Under the pieces are notes generated by a model that saw only the letters and a list, made by a program, of their open reading frames with translations, ran no database searches and was not told the DNA's origin. From contig PBLG01000043.1 in assembly GCA_002722315.1 (NCBI GenBank), positions 1 through 41,389 of the forward strand: a stretch of 41,389 bases of DNA, written 5' to 3'. Made by a program: the position numbers and the translations under genes. The DNA is from Lysobacterales bacterium (GTDB lineage: Bacteria; Pseudomonadota; Gammaproteobacteria; Xanthomonadales; Wenzhouxiangellaceae). Below, piece after piece: positions 14,683 through 21,630 of the stretch (positions are counted from its first letter, which is position 1; each line of letters begins with the position of its first letter).

Positions 14683-17394
14683 ATGTCGCCGCATTTCCTC
14701 GAAGGCATTCTGGCCCCTCGCAGCGTTGCCGTGTTCGGCGCCAGCGACGAGGCGGGCACGCTGGGGCAGGTGCTGTTTTCCAACCTGCTGGCCGGCGAGT
14801 TCCGGGGCGAGCTGCACGCCATAAATCCACGCCACGAGCAGGTCCAGGACCAACCCTGCCATCGCGACCTTGAGGCCCTGGACCGGCCCGTCGATACCGC
14901 GCTTATCGCGACTCCGCCGCGCACCGTGCCCGGCATTCTCCGGCAGTGCGGCAAGCACGGCGTGCGCGGCGCGGTGGTGCTGTCGGCCGGCTTTCGCGAA
15001 ACCGGCGAGGCCGGACTGAAGCTGGAGCGAGAGATGCTCGAGATCGCGCGCGAGTACGGCGTGCGCGTGATCGGGCCGAACTGTCTCGGCGTCATGCGAC
15101 CCGAGGCCTCTTTCAACGCGACTTTCAGCAAGAACCAGGCGCTGCCCGGCAACCTCGCACTGGTCTCGCAATCCGGCGCCATCTGCACCGCGGTGCTGGA
15201 CTGGGCCGAAAGCCAGCAGATCGGGTTCTCGGCGGTGGTGTCGGTGGGCAACGCGGCCGACGTGCATTTCGGCGACGTGCTGGACTATCTTGCCCTCGAT
15301 CGAAAGACCCGAAGCATTCTTCTCTATATCGAAGGCGTGCGCGACGCGCGCCGGTTCGTCAGCGGACTGCGGGCCGCGGCGCGCATGAAGCCGGTGATCG
15401 TGATCAAGCCGGGTCGCAACGCCGAGAGCTCCAAGGCGGCGATGTCGCACACCGGCTCGCTGGTCGGCGCCGACGACGTGTTCGACGCGGCCCTGGAGCG
15501 GGCCGGCGTGGTGCGCGCGATGACGATTGCCCAATTGTTCGCCGCCGCGCGGGTGCTGTCCGAGGGCTATGCGGTCAAGGGCAACCGGCTGGTGATCGTC
15601 ACCAACGCCGGCGGCCCGGGCGTGATGGCGGTCGACCGTGCGCTGGAGCTGGACGTGGCCCTGGCGAAGCTGTCCGACGACACCATCGAAGAGCTGGACG
15701 AGGCATTGCCCGCGCACTGGTCGCGCGGCAACCCGGTCGACGTGCTCGGCGACGCCGGTCCCGATCGCTTCGCTGCGGCGGTGGAAGCGTGCCTTGCCGA
15801 CGACGGGGTCGACGGCGTCATCACCATGCTCACTCCGCAGGCGATGACCGACCCGCTGGGCGTGGCTCGGGTGACGGCGAAGCTGGCCGACGGGGCGCGC
15901 AAGCCGGTGCTGGCGTGCTGGATGGGCGAAAGGCAGGTGCAGCCGGCACGCGAGTACGCCACGCGCGAACGCCTGGCCAATTTCAGGACGCCGGAAGCAG
16001 CGGTCGAGGCGTTTTCCTACCTGGCCGCCTATCGCCGCAACCAGCGGCTTCTGCTGCAGGTGCCCGACCCGCTGTCGGACCGATCCGGCACCGATATCGA
16101 GTCGGCGCGCGAGGTCATCGAGTCGGTGCTGGACGATGGGCGCAAGGTCCTCAACACGATGGAATCCAAGGCCGTGCTCAAGGCCTTCCGCATCCCGGTC
16201 ACCCAGACCGCGCGGGCCAAGACGGCGCTCGAAGCGCTGGCCATGACCGAGGTGTTCGGCTACCCGGTGGTGATGAAGATCGACTCGCCCGACATCACCC
16301 ACAAGTCCGACGTCAACGGCGTAAGGCTGAACGTCGAAAGCGACGAGGCCGTTCGCCAGACGTTTGCGCAGATCGTGTCCGACGCGCGCGAACTCGTGCC
16401 CGACGCGCGCATCACCGGCGTGACCGTCGAGCGCATGCACAAGAGCAATTATGGTCGAGAGCTGATGGTGGGCGTAATGCGCGATCCGGTGTTCGGGCCG
16501 GTGATCAGCTTCGGTTCCGGCGGCACGTCGGTGGAAGTGCTGCGCGACCGCGCCGTGGCGCTGCCGCCGCTCAACGAGATCATCATCGAGAACATGATCG
16601 CGCGCACCCGCGTGGCCAGGATGCTCAAGCGTTTCCGCAACATGCCGGCAATCGACGAGCAGGCGCTCGAACAGGTATTGCTCAGGGTCTCGGAGATGGT
16701 CTGCGAGCTGCCCGAGATCCGGGAGATGGACATCAACCCGTTGATCGTCGACGAGCGCGGGCTGGTGGCGGTGGACGCGCGCATCACGGTCGATCGCGAG
16801 GCCGACAAGCTGACTGCCCCTGCACGCGACCGCTACGCACATATGGCGATACACCCGTACCCGGCGCACCTGGTCGGCAAGCACGTGCTGGCCGACGGCA
16901 CCGAGCTGACGGTGCGGCCGATACGCCCGGAAGACGCGAAGATCGAGCAGGAATTCGTGCGCAACCTGTCGGAAGAGTCGAAGTACTTCCGCTTCATGCA
17001 GGCGGTCTCGGAACTGACGCCCCAGATGCTGGTGCGGTTCACCCAGATCGACTACGACCGCGAAATGGCGCTGATCGCGGTGCACGAGGAGTCAGACGGC
17101 AGCGAACTGCAGGTGGCCGTGGCGCGCTATACGATGGATCCCGATCGCAGCTCGTGCGAATTCGCGCTGACGGTGGCCGACGACTGGCAGGGCCGCGGCG
17201 TCGGCTATCACCTGATGGAAAAGCTGATGGAAGTTGCCCGAGCGCGCGGCATGGACGCGATCCACGGCGAGGTGCTGGCGGCGAATTCCCACATGCTGGG
17301 GCTGATGCAGCGGCTGGGCTTCGAGATCCGCATGAGTCCCGATGAAACCGATCTCAAGGTAGTGCGAAAGTCGCTTTATCTATCAGAAGAGTGA
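14683..17394 (+). CDS. Pat-type protein lysine acetyltransferase (ADP-forming acyl-CoA synthetase domains fused to GNAT)
   Basis: 903 residues, the length of the PatZ/YfiQ/Pat family that acetylates catalytic lysines, classically in acetyl-CoA synthetase. Domains in order: CoA-binding Rossmann domain (about 8-130, starting APRSVAVFGASDEAGTLGQV), succinyl-CoA-ligase-like domains (about 150-460, containing SHTGSLVGADDVFDAALERA), an ATP-grasp region (about 490-705: KAVLKAFRIPVT, GYPVVMKIDSPDITHKSDVN, EMDINPLIVDE) and a C-terminal GNAT domain (about 735-895) with the acetyl-CoA loop QGRGVGYHLMEKL. The synthetase-like part is regulatory in characterised members. The adjacent divergent deacetylase makes reversible acetylation the likely context. 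Start chosen at 14683; the promoter lies just upstream. Confidence 0.93.
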   Translation: MSPHFLEGILAPRSVAVFGASDEAGTLGQVLFSNLLAGEFRGELHAINPRHEQVQDQPCHRDLEALDRPVDTALIATPPRTVPGILRQCGKHGVRGAVVLSAGFRETGEAGLKLEREMLEIAREYGVRVIGPNCLGVMRPEASFNATFSKNQALPGNLALVSQSGAICTAVLDWAESQQIGFSAVVSVGNAADVHFGDVLDYLALDRKTRSILLYIEGVRDARRFVSGLRAAARMKPVIVIKPGRNAESSKAAMSHTGSLVGADDVFDAALERAGVVRAMTIAQLFAAARVLSEGYAVKGNRLVIVTNAGGPGVMAVDRALELDVALAKLSDDTIEELDEALPAHWSRGNPVDVLGDAGPDRFAAAVEACLADDGVDGVITMLTPQAMTDPLGVARVTAKLADGARKPVLACWMGERQVQPAREYATRERLANFRTPEAAVEAFSYLAAYRRNQRLLLQVPDPLSDRSGTDIESAREVIESVLDDGRKVLNTMESKAVLKAFRIPVTQTARAKTALEALAMTEVFGYPVVMKIDSPDITHKSDVNGVRLNVESDEAVRQTFAQIVSDARELVPDARITGVTVERMHKSNYGRELMVGVMRDPVFGPVISFGSGGTSVEVLRDRAVALPPLNEIIIENMIARTRVARMLKRFRNMPAIDEQALEQVLLRVSEMVCELPEIREMDINPLIVDERGLVAVDARITVDREADKLTAPARDRYAHMAIHPYPAHLVGKHVLADGTELTVRPIRPEDAKIEQEFVRNLSEESKYFRFMQAVSELTPQMLVRFTQIDYDREMALIAVHEESDGSELQVAVARYTMDPDRSSCEFALTVADDWQGRGVGYHLMEKLMEVARARGMDAIHGEVLAANSHMLGLMQRLGFEIRMSPDETDLKVVRKSLYLSEE

Positions 17395-17460
17395 AAAAGG
17401 CGAAAAGGCCTCAAATCGCGACACGAAGAGCACGAAGAAAGCACGACGAAAAGCGAATTG

Positions 17461-17547
17461 CGTAGCCCGGGTAAGCGTAGCGCACCCGGGGAAATCTCGA
17501 TGGTTGGAGGGTCCCCGGGTGCGGCCTGCGGCCTTACCCGGGCTACG
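17461..17547. repeat. REP-type repeat, family B
   Basis: CGTAGCCCGGGTAAGCG (17461-17477) faces TTACCCGGGCTACG (17534-17547), with the inner pair CACCCGGGG / CCCCGGGTG as in the copy at 11257. Just before it, 17413-17450 holds a run of CACGAAG-like words (ACACGAAGAGCACGAAGAAA), another low-complexity filler with no coding potential that I can see. Confidence 0.88.
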
Positions 17548-17594
17548 CTTGGATTCGGCATCTGCGCAAGACCGAAAACGATCGGTCGGCCCTG

Positions 17595-18050
17595 CTATGG
17601 GTTTTCGTTTTCGAACGACTGCATGTACGGGTTGGCGTCGGTGCGTTGGATGTTGATGAAGCCGTACTCGGTGGCCTGGTGGCAGGCGTTGCAGGCGTCG
17701 ACCAGTTCCCAGAAGCGGTCGTCGATGGTTTCCCAGCCGCCGCTTTTGTCGTCAACGGCCTGCTCGAAGCGCTTGAATGCCGGCGCCAGCATCGCTTCGG
17801 TGAGCTCGCCGACCGGCTTGCCGTGGTAGGCCTCGATTTCGGTCGTGGCTTCCAGCGTTTCCTCGATTTCGTGCGCGTAGAAGTCGACAAGCTTTCGGTT
17901 CTGTGCCCGGATCGACAAGTCCAGCTTGTGCGAGAAATACTGCATCTGGCCCATGAGACCGATCAGGTCATGGTCTTCGCCTTCATCGGAGGCCGTTGCG
18001 GCGGTGCACAGCGCTGCGGCGAGCATCGATCCGATCAGTCGTGAAAGCAT
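17595..18050 (-). CDS. Cytochrome c'-like (class II type) periplasmic protein
   Basis: 151 residues from the ATG at 18050 (AAGGAA 7 nt upstream). A signal peptide (MLSRLIGSMLAAALCTAATA-SDEGED) directs it to the periplasm. The body is predicted all-helical and ends with a single haem-binding CNACH motif near residues 120-124, in the sequence LVDACNACHQATEYGF. A haem motif close to the C-terminus of a four-helix protein is the pattern of class II cytochromes c (c', c-556). Partner and redox role are unknown; it stands alone, divergent from the AtoE-like transporter. Very long in-frame extension upstream is possible but would read through the signal peptide and is not credible. Confidence 0.75.
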   Translation of the reverse strand: MLSRLIGSMLAAALCTAATASDEGEDHDLIGLMGQMQYFSHKLDLSIRAQNRKLVDFYAHEIEETLEATTEIEAYHGKPVGELTEAMLAPAFKRFEQAVDDKSGGWETIDDRFWELVDACNACHQATEYGFINIQRTDANPYMQSFENENP

Positions 18051-18264
18051 TGGCGTGTTCCTTTCTTTCGAATTGAGGAGATGATAACGAGAGCGCGTGG
18101 AAACTGCATGCGCTGCGATTCTTGTTGCCGGGCGGACGCCGAGTTTGGAATTCCTGTCGTCGGATGATGGCGGATGGCGGCGCACGCGGCCCGAAGCTCG
18201 CCCGTATTCCTGAGCGCATTCAAAATATACTCGCGGGCTGTGCACCGTAATTGGCGAGACCGAA

Positions 18265-19659
18265 ATGATCTCCTCCCTGGGCAGCCTGTTCTCGCACCAC
18301 CTCCGGCGCTGGATTCCGGACCCGTTCGTGTTCGCGCTGGTGCTGACGCTGCTGATCGGCCTGCTCGCGTTCGCGTTCACCGATTCGGGTCCGGCGGAGC
18401 TGACCGGCCACTGGTACCGCGGATTCTGGATGCTGCTGGAGTTCGGCATGCAGATGGTGCTGATTCTCGCCACCGGGTTTGCGATCGCGCTGTCGCCGCC
18501 GGCCGCCCGAGCGATCGACGCGCTGGCGAAATTCGCCCGCACGCCCGGCGCGGTTTACGTCGTGGTCCTGATCGCCGGTGGGCTGTTCAACCTGGTCAGC
18601 TGGGGCTGGACCGTGCTGGCCGCGGTGCTGGGGCGCGAACTCGCTCGCAGGGTAAGGGGCGTCGACTACGCCTACCTTATTGCCTGCGTCTACATTTCCG
18701 GCCAGCCCTGGGTGGGCGGCTTGTCGAGCTCGATTCCATTGCTGCTCAACACCGACGGCAATTTCCTGGTCGAGGCCGGCGTGCTGGATTCGACCATTTC
18801 GACGTCGCGTACGCTGGGCAGCGGCCTGAACCTGGCCTACATCGCGATCTATTTCGCCGTCATGCCGCTGTTGATGTGGTGGATGCGACCGGGGCCGCGC
18901 CAGACGCGCACGCTGGACGAACTGCGCGACCCCGACGAGCGCGAAGCCAGGACCGTCGCCGAGGAAGCCGAAGCCCAGACCCTGGACGGGCGCAGTTTTT
19001 CCGACCGGCTCAACAACGGAAGCGTCATCCAGTTGCTGGTGGCGGCCGCGGCGATGTGGTTCATCTTCGGCCATTTTGCCGCCAACGGCTTCGATATCGA
19101 CCTGAACATCATGATCTTCATCTTCTTCGCCCTCGGGCTGGTTGCCCACCGAACGCCGATGCGCTACGGCCTGGCGATGAAGCGCGCCTGCGGCAACGTC
19201 TACGGCATCGTGTTCCAGTACCCGTTCTACGCCGGCATCATGGGCATCATGATGTTCTCCGGGCTGGGCGCGCAGATCTCGCTGTGGCTGGCCCAGGGGG
19301 CGACGATGGAGTCGCTGCCGCTGATCGCGCAGTTCGCCGGCGCCGCGATCAATTTCGCGATTCCCTCGGCCGGCGGCGAATGGGCGGTGATAGGACCGTC
19401 GCTGACCGAAACCGCGCTGAGCGTCTCGGCCCACCTCTCGTCGGCCGAACAAGAAGCATACGTCGCGCGCATCGCGATGGCCGTGGCCTACGGCGAGACT
19501 TCGACCAACCTGCTGCAGCCGTTCTTCCTGCTCGCCGTGCTGCCCGTCATGGGCGCCGGCGTGGTCATACACGCCCGCGACGTGATGGGCTACCTGGTCA
19601 TTCCTTTCGTCGTGAGCTACACGCTGACCGCGCTGCTCGTCGGGTTGTTTCCATTGTAG
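18265..19659 (+). CDS. atoE: Short-chain fatty acid transporter, AtoE family
   Basis: 464 residues, close to the size of the AtoE/SCFA transporter family, which brings acetoacetate or short-chain fatty acids through the inner membrane. About eleven or twelve hydrophobic helices are visible. Characteristic stretches are RRWIPDPFVFALVLTLL near the N-terminus, LVSWGWTVLAAVLGRELARR near 110-130, SSIPLLLNTDGNF near 155 and AINFAIPSAGGEWAVIGPS near 363-380. TATACT at 18226-18231 is a possible -10 for this gene, with no good -35. No acetoacetyl-CoA transferase or thiolase genes are adjacent, so the substrate is inferred from the family only. Confidence 0.88.
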   Translation: MISSLGSLFSHHLRRWIPDPFVFALVLTLLIGLLAFAFTDSGPAELTGHWYRGFWMLLEFGMQMVLILATGFAIALSPPAARAIDALAKFARTPGAVYVVVLIAGGLFNLVSWGWTVLAAVLGRELARRVRGVDYAYLIACVYISGQPWVGGLSSSIPLLLNTDGNFLVEAGVLDSTISTSRTLGSGLNLAYIAIYFAVMPLLMWWMRPGPRQTRTLDELRDPDEREARTVAEEAEAQTLDGRSFSDRLNNGSVIQLLVAAAAMWFIFGHFAANGFDIDLNIMIFIFFALGLVAHRTPMRYGLAMKRACGNVYGIVFQYPFYAGIMGIMMFSGLGAQISLWLAQGATMESLPLIAQFAGAAINFAIPSAGGEWAVIGPSLTETALSVSAHLSSAEQEAYVARIAMAVAYGETSTNLLQPFFLLAVLPVMGAGVVIHARDVMGYLVIPFVVSYTLTALLVGLFPL

Positions 19660-19743
19660 GGGAGCGAGCGACGGACTGGCGACTTGAACCGATTCCGATG
19701 TGCGGCTAGTATCGAGACTGGCGTTGTAGACGGGATATCCAGA

Positions 19744-20823
19744 ATGAAACCTTTGTTTTCTGTTGTGGGCGTCAGCATGGCCGTGGTCATGGCCATGGCA
19801 CTCTCGCCCGTGCATGCTTCGGAAGCCGATGTTGTCTGCATGTCACCGGACCAGGAGACACGTCCACTTTCCATCGTCCATCCGCCGTACCCGTATGCCG
19901 CGCGGCTGTTCTGCATCGAGGGTCACGCCCGATACGAATTCACGATCAACCCCGATGGCACGACGTCCGGTATCAAGGCTATCGAAAGCGTTCCCGAAGG
20001 CGCCTTCGAAGCCGCGGGCGAGGTGATCCGCTTCTGGAAATTCGAGCCGCGCTGCATCGACGGCGAGCCGGTCGCGCGCAAGGCCACCCAGAACATCGAT
20101 TTCCGGCTCGACCAGGACCACTCGCGGAACTGTCCGGAAAACCTTCCGGAGGAATTGCTGGCGGTGCAGGTTGCGCTGTTTTCGCTTTATCAGCAGACCG
20201 ATGCCGCGATCAGGAAACAGCACTCGCCGTTGATGTCGATGTCCGTGGAGTCAGCGTTCGAAGAGCCCTTTGCGAGCATCGAGCGGGCACACCGGCGGCA
20301 CCTCAACGATCGGCTGGAGCTGGAGAGGGAGTGGCGAATGTATCCGCTGGCGATGCTCAGGCGAATGATCAGCCCGACGCATTTAAGCGACGAGCAGGGC
20401 TTCTCTACGGCCCGGGAGGTACTGGATATCTTCGAGGCCGGTCGCCACGATCTCTACTGGAAATGGCCCGGGCTCCTGAAGACGCTCCAGCAGGAGCTTT
20501 TCGAGGTTTCGGAAATGCCCGGCGTGACGCCGGAGGTCCACGATGTTCTGCTCGCCGGCGACCTGGGACAGCCGGAAGGCGGAATCACGCCGAATCATGA
20601 ATTGATGGCGCTGGAAGAGTCGGTGTTTGTCGCGCACCGGGAATTGCTGGACTGGCTGGAACTGCACAGCCACGAGTGGGAAGTCGTCGACAACGAATTC
20701 CGCTTTGCAAGCGACGGGCTGGCGCAGGCCCATCAGCGCCGACTCGCCGAGATCGAGGCGCTCTGGAATACCTGGGCGCAGGACTTCGGCACGCCGCGCA
20801 GGATCTACTGGTCGGGATTCTGA
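19744..20823 (+). CDS. Secreted protein with a TonB C-terminal-like domain
   Basis: 359 residues from the ATG at 19744, chosen because it gives a proper signal peptide (MKPLFSVVGVSMAVVMAMAL-SPVHASEA). An in-frame upstream start at 19684 would add 20 residues before the signal and is unlikely. Residues about 40-115 look like a TonB-C domain (PPYPYAARLFCIEGHARYEF, TINPDGTTSGIKAIESVPEG, FWKFEPRCIDGEPV), but there is no N-terminal membrane anchor or Pro-rich linker, so this is not a canonical energy-transducing TonB. The following 240 residues are charged and helical, with no family that I recognise. It is probably periplasmic and monocistronic. Confidence 0.72.
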   Translation: MKPLFSVVGVSMAVVMAMALSPVHASEADVVCMSPDQETRPLSIVHPPYPYAARLFCIEGHARYEFTINPDGTTSGIKAIESVPEGAFEAAGEVIRFWKFEPRCIDGEPVARKATQNIDFRLDQDHSRNCPENLPEELLAVQVALFSLYQQTDAAIRKQHSPLMSMSVESAFEEPFASIERAHRRHLNDRLELEREWRMYPLAMLRRMISPTHLSDEQGFSTAREVLDIFEAGRHDLYWKWPGLLKTLQQELFEVSEMPGVTPEVHDVLLAGDLGQPEGGITPNHELMALEESVFVAHRELLDWLELHSHEWEVVDNEFRFASDGLAQAHQRRLAEIEALWNTWAQDFGTPRRIYWSGF

Positions 20824-20880
20824 GCGGAAACCTATGAACCAGCGGTTGCGATCGCTCCGGGTTGTTCAGGGACCTTAGGA

Positions 20881-20909
20881 TTGACAAGCGTAAAAGTGTG
20901 TACTATCGT
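20881..20909 (+). promoter_or_regulatory. Strong sigma70 promoter of the toxin-antitoxin/restriction island
   Basis: TTGACA (20881-20886), 17-base spacer, TATCGT (20904-20909): a consensus -35 at ideal spacing, 35 nt upstream of the antitoxin GTG/ATG region. The stretch 20896-20935 repeats TGTGTAC/TGTGTATGGGTAC words that could serve as half-sites for the ribbon-helix-helix antitoxin, as in autoregulated toxin-antitoxin operons. The 60 bases here are clearly more AT-rich than the flanks. Confidence 0.6.
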
Positions 20910-20943
20910 TGTGTATGGGTACTCTAAGGATGTAGTGTAGTCT

Positions 20944-21222
20944 ATGACAGTTCGTGTCCAGGTCATCGTTGATGAGCGTGAGCGCGCCGAATTCCGGCGT
21001 CAGGCACGCCTTGAGGGACTCTCGCTCAGCGCATGGTTGCGGCAAGCGGGCCGCGCCAGCATGCGCGAGCGAGAGCGCAAGCCGAAATTCGCCGACCTTG
21101 AATCTTTGACTGTGTTTTTTGAGCGTTGCGACAAGAATGCTGGCGGTGGCACGGAACCCGACTGGGCCGAGCATCAACGCGTGATCGAGGGCTCCAGAGG
21201 GCAGGGGTTGCCCGAAGCTTGA
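20944..21222 (+). CDS. Ribbon-helix-helix antitoxin (VapB/CopG-like)
   Basis: 92 residues. The N-terminal 45 residues (MTVRVQVIVDERERAEFRRQ then ARLEGLSLSAWLRQAGR) have the beta-strand plus two-helix pattern of ribbon-helix-helix DNA-binding proteins. The charged C-terminal half (FADLESLTVFFERCDKNAGG and beyond) would be the toxin-binding arm. The stop TGA at 21220-21222 overlaps the toxin's TTG start (21219-21221), the tight coupling expected of an antitoxin gene preceding its toxin. It is the first gene after the strong promoter. Role in repression of its own operon is inferred from the family. Confidence 0.8.
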   Translation: MTVRVQVIVDERERAEFRRQARLEGLSLSAWLRQAGRASMRERERKPKFADLESLTVFFERCDKNAGGGTEPDWAEHQRVIEGSRGQGLPEA

Positions 21223-21608
21223 TCTTCGTCGATACCAACGTGTTCATGTACGCGGTCGGACGTGATCACCCGCTGAAAGCACAGGCGCGGGCGGTGTTCG
21301 AACAGGCGATCGCCGAACCCGGCAAACCACTGGTAACCTCGGCCGAAGTGCTGCAGGAGTTGCTGCATGTGTATTTGCCGGTCAACCGTTTGCAGACCCT
21401 GAACCATGCGCTGGAACTCGTTGCCCGAAGCGTGCGGGAAGTCTGGTCGGTCGAGCCCGATGACGTGCTCGAAGCCATACGCCTGACCGAATCCAATCCG
21501 GCCCTCGGCGCGCGTGATTTGATTCACCTGGCGTGTTGCCAGCGCCGCGGAATCCGCAACATCCGGACTTTCGACCGGGCGCTGAATTCGGCATTCGCGA
21601 AGACCTGA
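21219..21608 (+). CDS. vapC: PIN-domain toxin (VapC-like ribonuclease)
   Basis: 129 residues from the TTG at 21219, which overlaps the antitoxin stop and puts the PIN motif IFVDTNVFMYAVG at the extreme N-terminus as usual. The catalytic acidic residues can be followed: the first Asp in VDTN (about residue 4), Glu in TSAEVLQELLH (about 45), Asp in GARDLIHLA (about 98) and a final Asp in FDRAL (about 120). Family members cleave tRNA or rRNA near conserved stems when freed from VapB. No other start codon sits near enough to keep the first catalytic Asp with less extension. Only 22 nt separate it from the restriction-modification gene. Confidence 0.85.
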   Translation: MIFVDTNVFMYAVGRDHPLKAQARAVFEQAIAEPGKPLVTSAEVLQELLHVYLPVNRLQTLNHALELVARSVREVWSVEPDDVLEAIRLTESNPALGARDLIHLACCQRRGIRNIRTFDRALNSAFAKT

Positions 21609-21630
21609 ACGAGCCGAAGGAGCCCTCATC

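Noticed and set aside
14617..17085. An 822-codon open frame on the minus strand opposite the acetyltransferase
   Set aside because: It is a high-GC shadow frame with His/Arg/Gln-rich composition and no domain. The plus-strand gene has a clear domain architecture.
18051..18542. A 164-residue upstream extension of the cytochrome c'-like protein
   Set aside because: It would place the signal peptide in the middle of the protein and overlap the atoE start.
18220..19815. A 531-codon minus-strand frame opposite the AtoE-like transporter
   Set aside because: Shadow of a membrane protein gene in high-GC DNA; His/Gln-rich composition and no start context.
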